Shown: positions 36,925-45,250, numbered from the stretch's first letter. The stretch is DNA of 64,000 nucleotides from Pseudomonas sp. PSB18 (GCF_014596565.1 NZ_NOIN01000016.1:1-64000), one strand, 5' to 3'. Translations and numbers: made by a program. Notes: generated from the sequence alone by a model not told the origin.

Positions 36925-37221
36925 ATGAAGCGTCTCTACTGGCTCGGCTTGGGCTTGCTGCTCACCACCGCTCACGCATCGGCTGCCGACACATTGCGCT
37001 GCGGCAGCCAGTTGATCAGCGTCGGCGACCGCTCGAGCGAAGTGCTGCAAAAGTGCGGGCAACCGGTGGCGCGGGATGACCTGGGCTACAAACGCAGCGT
37101 CAATCGCCGGGAGGAATACCCGGTGGAAGAATGGACCTACGGTCCTAACAGCGGCATGTACCAGTTCTTGCGTTTCGAGGGTAATCGGCTGGTGCAGATC
37201 AACAGTCGGCGTGGGCACTGA
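36925..37221 (+). CDS. Secreted DUF2845 protein
   Basis: The 98-residue protein has a signal peptide (MKRLYWLGLGLLLTTAHASA) and a short DUF2845 domain with two cysteines that could form a disulfide (LRCGSQ and LQKCGQPV). The ATG lies one base after the DUF748 stop, so both are probably one transcript. The function of DUF2845 proteins is unknown; the layout (SVGDRSSEVLQKCGQP) resembles small periplasmic lipoproteins of the SmpA/OmlA type. Confidence 0.82.
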   Translation: MKRLYWLGLGLLLTTAHASAADTLRCGSQLISVGDRSSEVLQKCGQPVARDDLGYKRSVNRREEYPVEEWTYGPNSGMYQFLRFEGNRLVQINSRRGH

Positions 37222-37238
37222 GGCTGGCAATGACACCG

Positions 37239-37335
37239 CTATCGCGAGCAGGCTCGCTCCCACAGGGGATCGGTGCCCGCCTTTGGATTTTGAGAACACC
37301 CCAGCCCCATGTGGGAGCGAGCCTGCTCGCGATGG
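37239..37335. repeat. REP pair in tail-out orientation
   Basis: CTATCGCGAGCAGGCTCGCTCCCACAGGGG (37239-37268, split here by its two palindromic halves) and CATGTGGGAGCGAGCCTGCTCGCGATGG (37309-37336) face the opposite way to the other REPINs, with a 40-base spacer. Confidence 0.85.
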
Positions 37336-37375
37336 CAGTAGCCTAGCCAACACAAGTGTCGGCTGACTCTCACCC

Positions 37376-37414
37376 AAAATAAAACAGGCCCCCGGAAAAA
37401 TTCCGAGGGCCTGT
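37376..37414 (-). terminator. Rho-independent terminator downstream of the BON gene
   Basis: Minus-strand stem ACAGGCCC/GGGCCTGT with an inner CGGAA/TTCCG helix, followed by TTTTATTTT (37376-37384). It lies about 110 bases past the BON stop; the intervening bases show no gene. Confidence 0.78.
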
Positions 37415-37521
37415 GGCGGCCACGTCCCTGTGGCCTTTCGCATGAACTCCAAAGCAACGGCAAACGTATGACTCAGCCCGTCTGCCGTGCCCTCTCCCAG
37501 TCCAGGCGAGAAGTCTTGGCC

Positions 37522-37875
37522 TTATTCGGCCTTCAGGCCATCAGCCGATACGGCTTTGACGCCTTTGATTTTCTTGGCGATGGCCACGGCGGTGGTTTTT
37601 TGAGCTGCGGTAACAGCAACGGTCGAAGACAGGGATACGACGCCTTTGTTGGTTTCAACCTTGATGTCGGAGCCTGGGATACCTTTTTCGGTCACCAGGT
37701 CGGCTTTGACCTTGGTGGTGATCCAGGTGTCCTTGGTTTCTTCCTTGGCTTTAGTCACTTCACCAGCAGCCAACATCATCGGAGCCTGGGTCGCTTGAGC
37801 AGTCTCGGCAAATGCGTTAGCCATGGTCAAGGTCAGTGCGGCAGCAGTAGCGGCAGTGATAGCGAACTTCTTCAT
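37522..37875 (-). CDS. Periplasmic BON-domain protein
   Basis: The 117-residue protein has a signal peptide (MKKFAITAATAAALTLTMANAFA, cut in two by cleavage after Ala23) and a single BON domain (DTWITTKVKADLVTEKGIPG, VVSLSSTVAV, AIAKKIKGVKAV). OsmY-like BON proteins bind phospholipid surfaces or respond to osmotic stress. A sigma-54 promoter with an IHF-like site precedes it, so expression is controlled by an unknown enhancer-binding protein. It stands alone between terminator and pilA. Confidence 0.9.
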   Translation of the reverse strand: MKKFAITAATAAALTLTMANAFAETAQATQAPMMLAAGEVTKAKEETKDTWITTKVKADLVTEKGIPGSDIKVETNKGVVSLSSTVAVTAAQKTTAVAIAKKIKGVKAVSADGLKAE

Positions 37876-37941
37876 ACGAGTAACTCCTGTTTTTCTCAGA
37901 AACTGCCGGAGGTGATTCCCGGCAGGGTTATCAGGAGTAGT

Positions 37942-37956
37942 GCGAAGGGTGTGCCA
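37942..37956 (-). promoter_or_regulatory. Sigma-54 promoter of the BON-domain gene
   Basis: Minus strand TGGCACACCCTTCGC: GG at 37955-37954, ten bases, GC at 37943-37942. Predicted start near 37930, a 5' leader of about 55 nt and a GGAG ribosome-binding site before the ATG. Confidence 0.8.
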
Positions 37957-37984
37957 GTTTTGAGAAATTAATTAATTTGTTTAA

Positions 37985-37997
37985 AATCAAAGTGTTA
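37985..37997. promoter_or_regulatory. IHF-type binding site upstream of the BON promoter
   Basis: AATCAAAGTGTTA fits the IHF consensus WATCAANNNNTTR at every fixed position, next to an A+T-rich run (ATTAATTAATTTG). It lies about 30-43 bases upstream of the -24 element, the normal place for DNA bending at a sigma-54 promoter. Confidence 0.65.
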
Positions 37998-38029
37998 AGC
38001 GAAGCGGTCATTTTCATAATCTTGCAAAA

Positions 38030-38057
38030 TGCATGACCTGCCAGTTATCTACATGCA
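38030..38057. promoter_or_regulatory. Inverted repeat, candidate enhancer site for the BON promoter
   Basis: TGCATG (38030-38035) and CATGCA (38052-38057) with a 16-base spacer, about 75-100 bases upstream of the -24 element. The spacing suits an enhancer-binding protein, but the motif does not match any I know. Low confidence. Confidence 0.3.
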
Positions 38058-38160
38058 ACTTACCGGTTCTGTGTCCAACTTCTAAGCTTATGAATCGCGA
38101 AGACTTTATGTGACGGGAAGTGAATCCCGCCACATGACCGACTCCAAATCACGGCGCTGC

Positions 38161-38565
38161 TCAAGTGCCGGTGCAACCCGCCGGCAGAAACTCTTGGGCG
38201 GCAGTCGAGCCGCATGACCAGGCACCTGCCGCCGTGCGAGTGAGCGTGATGGTCTTGCCCATTACCTGACTGGGTGCTTTCGTGAGGGTACATACAAGGG
38301 TTCCCCCGGCGGCGGCCGTTCCCGAGACGGAAAACGTGCAGTTACTGGACGTCGGGAAGTTCATAAGGGCCGCTGTCGGGTCGGTACCTTGATTGACCAG
38401 ATCCTCGTACTGCACCTTCATCGCGCTGATTTCCCCAAGCCCCGCCGTGGCCTTCGCCCGCGCCTGATACTTGGAATACTGCGGCAACGCAAACGTCGCC
38501 AGAATGCCGATAATCGCCACGACGATCAGCAGCTCGATCAACGTGAAACCATTCTGCTTGCTCAT
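38161..38565 (-). CDS. pilA: Type IV pilin PilA (major pilin)
   Basis: The 134-residue type IVa prepilin has the leader MSKQNG cut by PilD before Phe7 (FTLIELLIVVAIIGILA), with the conserved Glu at mature position 5. The C-terminal part has the disulfide-loop cysteines (GAWSCGSTAAQEFLPAGCTGT, Cys to Cys). The ATG at 38565 is chosen because GGAG lies six bases upstream; in-frame ATGs at 38571 and 38577 lie within that site. It is divergent from pilB and has a sigma-54 promoter. Confidence 0.94.
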   Translation of the reverse strand: MSKQNGFTLIELLIVVAIIGILATFALPQYSKYQARAKATAGLGEISAMKVQYEDLVNQGTDPTAALMNFPTSSNCTFSVSGTAAAGGTLVCTLTKAPSQVMGKTITLTRTAAGAWSCGSTAAQEFLPAGCTGT

Positions 38566-38614
38566 AGACATCTCCATTAACATGAGGCGAAATCTCATGC
38601 TTGGAGGGTGTATT

Positions 38615-38630
38615 GCACGGCACATGCCAA
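38615..38630 (-). promoter_or_regulatory. Sigma-54 promoter of pilA
   Basis: Minus strand TTGGCATGTGCCGTGC: GG at 38628-38627, ten bases, GC at 38616-38615. Predicted start near 38603, giving a 38-nt leader. PilR, encoded at 57294, is the expected activator. Confidence 0.85.
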
Positions 38631-38732
38631 TCCCCGCGACCCTGCCAGCAAGAGCTTCTGGCCCAAGGAAGCCCAACGTCCTACCCCAACATCCGCACTA
38701 TCTGACGTTTTTTGTCACCCGACCCCGCTGGT

Positions 38733-38761
38733 TTGGCGTCGATGCTTGACTAGGCTATAAG
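38733..38761 (+). promoter_or_regulatory. Candidate sigma-70 promoter of pilBCD
   Basis: TTGGCG (38733-38738), 17-base spacer, TATAAG (38756-38761), 29 bases before the pilB ATG. Moderately good match. Confidence 0.5.
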
Positions 38762-38789
38762 TCATGAACTGTCAGCAGTCGGTATCCCC

Positions 38790-40490
38790 ATGAATGACAT
38801 CGCCCTCAGCGGCCTGACCAAGCAACTGGTGCTGGCCGAGCTGATCACCGAGCAAAGCGCGCAGCAGGCGCAGCAGCAAGCCCAACGCAACCGCATGCCC
38901 CTGGTCAGCTATCTGGTGCAGAACAAACTGGTCCAGAGTCGCCAGGTTGCGGAAATCGCCTCGGAGCATTTCGGCGTCGCCCTGCTGGACCTCAACAGCC
39001 TGGACAAGGAAAGCCAGCCCACCGGCCTGGTCAGTGAAAAACTGGTCCGGCAACACCATGCCCTGCCGCTATGGCGGCGCGGCAACAAGCTGTTCGTGGG
39101 GATCTCCGACCCCACCAACCACCAGGCCATCAACGACATCCAGTTCAGTACCGGCCTGACTACCGAAGCCATCCTGGTGGAGGACGACAAACTCAGCGAC
39201 GCCATCGAGAAGTTTTTCGAATCCAGCACCACGGGCCTGGAAGGCATGGGTGATGTCGACCTCGATGGCCTGGACATCGAGTCGGATGACGATCGCAAGC
39301 AGGACGCCATCGCCGGCCAGGACGCCGACGATGCGCCGGTGGTGCGGTTCGTCAACAAGATGCTGCTGGACGCGATCAAGGGCGGCTCTTCCGACCTGCA
39401 CTTCGAACCCTATGAAAAATCCTACCGGGTGCGGGTGCGTACCGACGGCATGCTGCGGGAAGTGGCCAGGCCGCCGACCCAGCTAGCCAGCCGCATCGCC
39501 GCGCGCCTGAAGGTCATGGCCAGCCTGGATATTTCCGAGCGGCGCAAGCCGCAGGACGGCCGGTTGAAGATGCGCCTGTCGAAAACCAAGTCCATCGACT
39601 TCCGGGTCAATACCCTGCCCACGCTCTGGGGCGAAAAAGTGGTGATCCGGATCCTCGATCCTTCCAGCGCCCAAATGGGCATCGATGCCCTGGGCTACGA
39701 ACCGGATCAGAAAGAGCTTTACCTCGCGGCGCTCAAACAACCACAAGGGCTGATCCTGGTCACCGGGCCGACCGGCTCGGGCAAGACGGTCTCGCTCTAC
39801 ACCGGCCTGAATATCCTCAATACCGTGGACATCAATATTTCCACCGCCGAAGACCCGGTGGAAATCAACATGGAAGGCATCAACCAGGTCAACGTAAACC
39901 CACGTCAGGGAATGGACTTTGCCCAGGCCCTGCGCTCGTTCCTGCGCCAGGACCCGGACGTGATCATGGTGGGCGAGATCCGCGACCTCGAAACGGCCGA
40001 AATCGCCATCAAGGCGGCCCAGACCGGGCACATGGTGCTCTCCACCCTGCACACCAACAGCGCCGCCGAAACCCTGATCCGCCTGCAGAACATGGGCATT
40101 CCCGGCTTCAACATCGCCACGGCGGTCCACCTGATCATCGCCCAGCGCCTGGCGCGAAAACTGTGCAGCCAATGCAAGAAAGCCACGGAGATTCCCGAGG
40201 AAACCCTGCTCAAGGAAGGCTTCCCCAAGGAACGCATCGGCTCCTTCACGATCTATGAGCCGGTCGGTTGCGAACAGTGCAACAGCGGCTACAAAGGACG
40301 CGTGGGGGTTTATGAAGTGGTGAAAAACACACCCGAACTGCAACGGCTGATCATGGCCGAGGGCAATTCCCTGGAAATCGACCTGCAAATGCGCAAGGAC
40401 GGGTTCAACGACCTGCGCACTTCGGGGCTGCTCAAAGTGATGCAAGGCTTGACCAGCCTCGAAGAAATCAACCGGGTCACCAAGGACTGA
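38790..40490 (+). CDS. pilB: Type IV pilus extension ATPase PilB
   Basis: The 566-residue hexameric ATPase powers pilus extension. An N-terminal MshEN-like domain (about 1-150) is followed by the GspE core: Walker A GPTGSGKT at 326-333, Asp box (ISTAEDPVE), Walker B (DPDVIMVGEIRD) and His box (TGHMVLSTLHTN). Four cysteines (CSQCKK and CEQCNSGY) form the zinc site of PilB/GspE. It begins the pilB-pilC-pilD-coaE-yacG run, divergent from pilA. Confidence 0.96.
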   Translation: MNDIALSGLTKQLVLAELITEQSAQQAQQQAQRNRMPLVSYLVQNKLVQSRQVAEIASEHFGVALLDLNSLDKESQPTGLVSEKLVRQHHALPLWRRGNKLFVGISDPTNHQAINDIQFSTGLTTEAILVEDDKLSDAIEKFFESSTTGLEGMGDVDLDGLDIESDDDRKQDAIAGQDADDAPVVRFVNKMLLDAIKGGSSDLHFEPYEKSYRVRVRTDGMLREVARPPTQLASRIAARLKVMASLDISERRKPQDGRLKMRLSKTKSIDFRVNTLPTLWGEKVVIRILDPSSAQMGIDALGYEPDQKELYLAALKQPQGLILVTGPTGSGKTVSLYTGLNILNTVDINISTAEDPVEINMEGINQVNVNPRQGMDFAQALRSFLRQDPDVIMVGEIRDLETAEIAIKAAQTGHMVLSTLHTNSAAETLIRLQNMGIPGFNIATAVHLIIAQRLARKLCSQCKKATEIPEETLLKEGFPKERIGSFTIYEPVGCEQCNSGYKGRVGVYEVVKNTPELQRLIMAEGNSLEIDLQMRKDGFNDLRTSGLLKVMQGLTSLEEINRVTKD

Positions 40491-40492
40491 AC

Positions 40493-41710
40493 ATGGCGGT
40501 CAAGGCAGTAAAAACCGACACCTACACCTGGGAAGGCAAAGACCGCAAAGGCACGAAGGTGTCCGGTGAGCTGACCGGCCAGAGCCCGGCCCTGGTCAAG
40601 GCGCAACTGCGCAAACAAGGTATCAACCCGGAAAAGGTGCGCAAGAAGTCCACCTCGATATTCGGCAAGGGCAAACGCATCAAGCCGCTGGATATTGCCC
40701 TTTTCACCCGCCAGATGGCGACGATGCTCAAGGCCGGTGTTCCCCTGCTGCAAGCCTTCGACATCATTGGCGAGGGCTTCGACAATGCCAACATGCGCAA
40801 GCTGGTGGAAGAGGTGAAACAGGAGGTCGCCGCCGGCAACAGTTTCGCTGCGTCGTTGCGCAAGTGCCCGCAGTACTTCGACGAGCTGTACTGCAACCTG
40901 GTGGACGCCGGTGAACAGGCCGGCGCCCTGGACACCTTGCTGGACCGGGTCGCGACCTACAAGGAAAAGAGCGAAGCCCTCAAGGCGAAGATCAAGAAAG
41001 CCATGACCTATCCAACGGCCGTTGTGCTCGTCGCGGCAGTGGTCACGGGCATTCTGCTGGTAAAGGTGGTGCCGCAGTTCGAATCGGTGTTTTCCGGGTT
41101 CGGCGCGCAGTTGCCTGCCTTCACCCTGATGGTCATCGGCCTGTCGGAGTTCATGCAAGAGTCGTGGTGGTTGCTGCTGGGCGGGGCGGTGGGCGCGTTT
41201 TTTGGTGTGAAGTACGCGCTCAAACGCTCCCAGGGCTTTCGTGACTGGCGCGATAAATGGTTGCTCAAGCTGCCGCTGGTAGGTGCCCTGATGTACAAAT
41301 CCGCGGTCGCCCGCTACGCCAGGACGCTGTCCACTACCTTCGCCGCCGGCGTACCACTGGTGGAGGCGCTGGATTCAGTCTCCGGTGCCACCGGCAACGT
41401 GGTGTTCAAACGTGCGGTCCAGCGCATCCGGCAAGATGTCTCGACCGGCATGCAGTTGAATTTTTCCATGCGCGCCTCAGGCATATTTCCGAACCTGGCG
41501 ATCCAGATGACTGCCATCGGCGAGGAATCCGGGGCGCTGGACGATATGCTCGACAAGGTGGCAGGTTTCTATGAGGCCGAGGTCGACAACCTGGTGGACA
41601 ACCTCACCAGCCTGATGGAACCGTTCATCATGGTGGTCCTGGGGGTGGTCGTCGGCGGCCTGGTGGTTGCCATGTACCTGCCCATCTTTCAACTCGGCTC
41701 TGCGATCTGA
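40493..41710 (+). CDS. pilC: Type IV pilus inner-membrane platform protein PilC
   Basis: The 405-residue protein contains two GspF domains (LDIALFTRQMATMLKAGVPL and its second copy YARTLSTTFAAGVPLVEALD) and three membrane segments (about 175-200, 220-245, 375-400). PilC links PilB/PilT to pilin assembly. It begins two bases after pilB. Confidence 0.96.
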   Translation: MAVKAVKTDTYTWEGKDRKGTKVSGELTGQSPALVKAQLRKQGINPEKVRKKSTSIFGKGKRIKPLDIALFTRQMATMLKAGVPLLQAFDIIGEGFDNANMRKLVEEVKQEVAAGNSFAASLRKCPQYFDELYCNLVDAGEQAGALDTLLDRVATYKEKSEALKAKIKKAMTYPTAVVLVAAVVTGILLVKVVPQFESVFSGFGAQLPAFTLMVIGLSEFMQESWWLLLGGAVGAFFGVKYALKRSQGFRDWRDKWLLKLPLVGALMYKSAVARYARTLSTTFAAGVPLVEALDSVSGATGNVVFKRAVQRIRQDVSTGMQLNFSMRASGIFPNLAIQMTAIGEESGALDDMLDKVAGFYEAEVDNLVDNLTSLMEPFIMVVLGVVVGGLVVAMYLPIFQLGSAI

Positions 41711-41711
41711 C

Positions 41712-42581
41712 ATGCCCCTGACCGAATTCTTCGTGATTTATCCCCTGGCCTTTGTGCTGGCGGCGCTTTTGCTCGGGCTGATCGTCGGCAGCTTTCTCAA
41801 TGTCCTGGTGTGGCGCCTGCCCAAGATGCTCACCCGGGAATGGCGGCTGCAAGCCCACGACCTGCTGGGCCTGCCTGCCGAAACACCCGGCCCGGCCTAC
41901 AACCTGATGCTGCCTCATTCCCAATGCACCCATTGCGGCCACCGCATCCGGGCCTGGGAAAATATCCCGTTGTTCAGCTACCTCCTGCTGCGTGGCCGCT
42001 GCTCCAGTTGTGCCACCCCCATTGGGCGACGTTACCCCCTGACCGAACTGGCCTGCGGTGTGCTGTCGGCGTTCGTCGCCTGGCAGTTCGGCTTCGGCTG
42101 GCAGGCCGCGCTGGTGATGGTCTTGAGCTGGGGCCTGCTGGGCATGAGCCTGATCGATGCCGAGCATCAACTGCTGCCCGATACCCTGGTGCTGCCCTTG
42201 TTGTGGCTGGGACTGATCGTCAACAGCTTCGGGCTGTTCGTCTCGTTGAACCAGGCGGTTTGGGGAGCGGTGGCCGGTTATCTGGCGCTGTGGTCGGTAT
42301 TCTGGATCTTCAAGTTGATGACCGGCAAGGAAGGCATGGGCTACGGAGACTTCAAGCTGCTGGCGATGCTGGGGGCCTGGGGCGGCTGGCAGATCCTGCC
42401 GCTGACACTGCTGCTGTCGTCGCTGGTGGGCGCCGTGGTCGGCGTCATTGTGTTGCGCATGCGAAATGCTCCGGCTTCGACCCAGATCCCCTTTGGGCCC
42501 TATTTGGCCATTGCCGGCTGGATTGCCTTGCTCTGGGGTGGTCAAATAACCGACTTCTATTGGCACTCTGTCGGTTTCTAA
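41712..42581 (+). CDS. pilD: Prepilin peptidase/N-methyltransferase PilD
   Basis: The 289-residue bifunctional enzyme cleaves prepilin leaders and methylates the new N-terminus; it also serves type II secretion pseudopilins. Four zinc cysteines (72, 75, 97, 100) and the aspartyl-protease residues Asp149 (SLIDAEHQLLPD) and Asp213 (MGYGDFK) are present at the same numbers as in P. aeruginosa. The ATG is one base after the pilC stop; an earlier in-frame ATG at 41667 lies inside pilC. Confidence 0.96.
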   Translation: MPLTEFFVIYPLAFVLAALLLGLIVGSFLNVLVWRLPKMLTREWRLQAHDLLGLPAETPGPAYNLMLPHSQCTHCGHRIRAWENIPLFSYLLLRGRCSSCATPIGRRYPLTELACGVLSAFVAWQFGFGWQAALVMVLSWGLLGMSLIDAEHQLLPDTLVLPLLWLGLIVNSFGLFVSLNQAVWGAVAGYLALWSVFWIFKLMTGKEGMGYGDFKLLAMLGAWGGWQILPLTLLLSSLVGAVVGVIVLRMRNAPASTQIPFGPYLAIAGWIALLWGGQITDFYWHSVGF

Positions 42582-42591
42582 TGATTTCCTT

Positions 42592-43215
42592 ATGAACAAT
42601 CCCGTGGAAAAACCCTGGATTCTTGGCCTGACCGGCGGTATCGGCAGCGGCAAAAGTGCTGCGGCCCAGCATTTCATCGACCTGGGTGTGCATGTGATCG
42701 ACGCCGATCATGCCGCGCGCTGGGTGGTCGAACCGGGGCGTCCGGCACTGGCGAAAATCGCCGAACACTTCGGCCCGGACGTGCTGCAGGCCGACGGAAC
42801 GCTGGATCGCGCGGCCCTGCGCAAACTGATTTTCGAGAACGCCGATGAGCGTCGCTGGCTCGAAGCGCTGCTGCATCCGTTGATCGCCGACGAAATTGCC
42901 CATCACCTGGCCCAGGCCCGCTCGTCATACGCAATCCTCGTATCGCCGCTGTTGATCGAGTCAGGGCAGTACGCCATGACCCAACGCATCCTGGTGATCG
43001 ACGCACCCGAACAACTTCAGATCGAACGGACCTTGCAGCGCGACCAGATCAGCGAGCAACAGGTCCAGGCGATCCTCAAGGCACAGTCCAGTCGCCAGGA
43101 TCGCCTGAACCATGCCGACGATGTGGTGGTCAACGACCGCGACCTCGCCTGGCTGCACAGCGAGGTCGAACGCCTGCATCACTCTTACCTTACATTGCGT
43201 GGAGGCCAGTCATGA
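42592..43215 (+). CDS. coaE: Dephospho-CoA kinase
   Basis: The 207-residue P-loop kinase does the last step of coenzyme A synthesis. Walker A is GLTGGIGSGKS (Lys21), followed by the DADHAARWVVEPG motif and LIADEIAHHL. It overlaps yacG by four bases (ATGA). The pilD-coaE-yacG order is common in gammaproteobacteria. It works downstream of the pan genes at 26295-28533. Confidence 0.96.
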   Translation: MNNPVEKPWILGLTGGIGSGKSAAAQHFIDLGVHVIDADHAARWVVEPGRPALAKIAEHFGPDVLQADGTLDRAALRKLIFENADERRWLEALLHPLIADEIAHHLAQARSSYAILVSPLLIESGQYAMTQRILVIDAPEQLQIERTLQRDQISEQQVQAILKAQSSRQDRLNHADDVVVNDRDLAWLHSEVERLHHSYLTLRGGQS

Positions 43216-43418
43216 GCCAGACCCCAACCGTTGATTGCCCGACTTGCGGCGCCCCTGTCGAATGGAGCCCGGAGAGCAAGTTCCGGCCATTCTGTTCCGA
43301 TCGCTGCAAACTCATCGACCTGGGCGCCTGGGCGTCGGAAGAACACAAGATCCCCGTCAGCCCCGATGCCGAGGACGAGCTGTTCAGCGAAGACTTCAAT
43401 CCTCGCTCACACCATTGA
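43212..43418 (+). CDS. yacG: DNA gyrase inhibitor YacG
   Basis: The 68-residue zinc protein has the CPTC...CSDRC motif (Cys 9, 12, 28, 32) and the acidic tail of the family. E. coli YacG binds GyrB and blocks DNA binding. It is coupled to coaE. Confidence 0.94.
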   Translation: MSQTPTVDCPTCGAPVEWSPESKFRPFCSDRCKLIDLGAWASEEHKIPVSPDAEDELFSEDFNPRSHH

Positions 43419-43457
43419 AGCCGTCGTCCTGGACACTGCGCACGGCCTTGGCATGAA

Positions 43458-44144
43458 TCAAGGCTTGTCGTTGTCGTTCCAGGGTGCCGACAGATAGCGC
43501 GTGCGGTTGAAGGTTTCCAGCCATTCGGGGCTGAATACCACCAGCGCGCTGATCACCATGCCGTTGATGAACGCTTCGGGAAAAATGATCAACCAGAGGT
43601 AGCCGACGAAATCGCTCAGCCAATAAGGCATGGCGAACACCCCGTCGTACCACAGCAGGCACAGCCCCAGCAGCAGGCACAGCAACGCCGACAGGGCGGC
43701 GGCGAGAAATCCCGAACAGAAGATATACACAAACAGATTACGCGGTTGGGCACGCTCCACCAGGATCGCGCAGCATTCGGTGACCAGCACCGGTAGCAGG
43801 ATCAACAGCACCCCGTTCACACCCAGTGCCAGCATGTCCTGGCGCCCCAGCAGCACCAGCGCAAGCTGGGCAATGAGGCCACCAAGGATCGCCAGCGGCC
43901 AGTCCAGCAGCAGTGTCACGGCGGTCATGCCAATGAAGTGATAAGACACACCGGTGTCGAAATCCCGTCGCACCAGCCACAACATGAACAACGCCAGCAC
44001 CGTGCCGAACAGCAGGTGCTGGCGACGGCTGTCCGTAAACAGCTCCACCCACGGCGCCCGCCACGCCGCCCAGGCCAGCATCGGGACATAGATCAACCAG
44101 CCAACCGCAAGCGTCTGGGGTGAGAGCAGTTCGGCTCCGATCAT
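43458..44144 (-). CDS. Energy-coupling-factor-type ABC transporter permease (CbiM-like)
   Basis: The 228-residue membrane protein has six or seven hydrophobic helices and conserved patterns of the CbiM/NikM-like group (GVSYHFIGMTAVTLLLDWPLAI, FPEAFINGMVISALVVF). Such S-components take up cobalt, nickel or vitamins, but no ATPase or T-component lies beside it and no riboswitch is visible. Substrate unknown. It converges on yacG. Confidence 0.72.
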   Translation of the reverse strand: MIGAELLSPQTLAVGWLIYVPMLAWAAWRAPWVELFTDSRRQHLLFGTVLALFMLWLVRRDFDTGVSYHFIGMTAVTLLLDWPLAILGGLIAQLALVLLGRQDMLALGVNGVLLILLPVLVTECCAILVERAQPRNLFVYIFCSGFLAAALSALLCLLLGLCLLWYDGVFAMPYWLSDFVGYLWLIIFPEAFINGMVISALVVFSPEWLETFNRTRYLSAPWNDNDKP

Positions 44145-44171
44145 GTGACTACACCTTTTTACCCTTGTGTT

Positions 44172-44257
44172 CCGTGGCGAGGGAGCTTACTCCCGCAGAG
44201 CAGTGCAGCAGCCCCCTTCCCAGGGGCTTCGCCCGCAAGCGGGGTCTTCCTCGCTAC
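44172..44257. repeat. Diverged palindromic intergenic repeat
   Basis: CCGTGGCGAGGGAGCTTACTCCC at the left and a degraded complement (CTTCCTCGCTAC) at the right resemble a second class of Pseudomonas repeat (GGCGAGGGAGCTTGCTCCCGC). The inner part has GGGGCTTCGCCC. The right arm is decayed. Confidence 0.6.
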
Positions 44258-44351
44258 CGTCGTTTCATGTCGGCAGTCTACACCGGCTCGGATAACCACT
44301 AATCAACGCAACGCTTCCAGCTTGTCGCAATTGAACGCTAAGCTTGAGTTC

Positions 44352-44978
44352 ATGGATGATTCCGATTATTTACGCCTGCTGACCATCGCGGCCGAGCAAG
44401 CCAACGCCTTTCTCTCCAATGCCCGCAAATGGGAGCGTGAGCGTTGGGTCTGCCAGCGACTGCTGCAAGGGCTGAACGTGCCCTACCGCGCCGACGAGTT
44501 CGCCCCCGCCGGGGAACCACCGGACGTGTTGTTCCGTGATGCCAACTTCGAAGTGTTCTTCGTCCTCGACGAGGGTCGGCGGCTCAATGACGAATGGCGT
44601 GACGAACTGCAACGCCGTCGCAGCGCATTCTCCCTGAGCCAACTGGTGCGCCGCGAAGCCAAGCCCAGGCGGATCCCGGCCAATGAATTCCTGCTGAGGT
44701 TGGCACCGACCCTGCGCAAGAAAGCCCATAACTACACCGAACGCGGCATGGACCTGGGAGAGCTGGATATCATTGCCTTCGCCAGCCTCAAGCGTGAAGT
44801 GCTGGACCTCAACAGCCATTTCCCGCCCCCCACCGAATACCTGCGCCAGGGCTGGCGCTCGCTGTCGCTGGTAGGGCCGACCTTCGCCCGAGTGTTGTTC
44901 GCCCACCCCGATGCGCCGGATTTCCTGCGGGGCAACCTGGGACGCAGCATCGTGTTCGATGTGGGGATCAGCCTGTAA
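44352..44978 (+). CDS. DUF1780 family protein
   Basis: The 208-residue cytosolic protein matches DUF1780, a Pseudomonas-group family. It has MDDSDYLRLLTIAAEQANAF at the start, a PPDVLFRDANFEVFFVLDEGRR core reminiscent of a nuclease-like beta-alpha fold, and a conserved C-terminus (LDIIAFASLKREVLDL). The start ATG at 44352 gives the family's usual beginning. No function is known. A DUF3094 gene follows on the same strand. Confidence 0.86.
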   Translation: MDDSDYLRLLTIAAEQANAFLSNARKWERERWVCQRLLQGLNVPYRADEFAPAGEPPDVLFRDANFEVFFVLDEGRRLNDEWRDELQRRRSAFSLSQLVRREAKPRRIPANEFLLRLAPTLRKKAHNYTERGMDLGELDIIAFASLKREVLDLNSHFPPPTEYLRQGWRSLSLVGPTFARVLFAHPDAPDFLRGNLGRSIVFDVGISL

Positions 44979-45076
44979 AGCATCACCGCGTCCACCGAAC
45001 GGCTATGCTGTTCGCAGCCGCAAGCAATCCCCTGTAACGTACGCACACTTCGCAACGTCTACCTGACGAGGCCTTT

Positions 45077-45250
45077 ATGACCAGCCGCCTGAACCCTGAC
45101 GACCAGAAGCATGTCGAAGAGTACCTGCAACTGTCCCAGCACCGAGTCGAGCGCCGGCCTTTCCGGCCGTGGATGCTCCTGGTGGTGGTACTGGCCGTGA
45201 CGATCGGCCTGGGCCTGTTGAGCCGACTGATCAGTTACCTGACGCTATGA
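45077..45250 (+). CDS. DUF3094 small membrane protein
   Basis: The 57-residue protein (MTSRLNPDDQKHVEEYLQ...) has a charged N-terminal half and one C-terminal membrane helix (MLLVVVLAVTIGLGLLSRLI). It matches the DUF3094 pattern found beside DUF1780 in pseudomonads. ACGAGGCC lies upstream as a possible ribosome-binding site. Function unknown. Confidence 0.8.
   Translation: MTSRLNPDDQKHVEEYLQLSQHRVERRPFRPWMLLVVVLAVTIGLGLLSRLISYLTL

Noticed and set aside
43458..44160. Cobalamin riboswitch before the ECF-type permease gene
   Set aside because: The region upstream (44145-44350) shows a decayed palindromic repeat but no B12-box.
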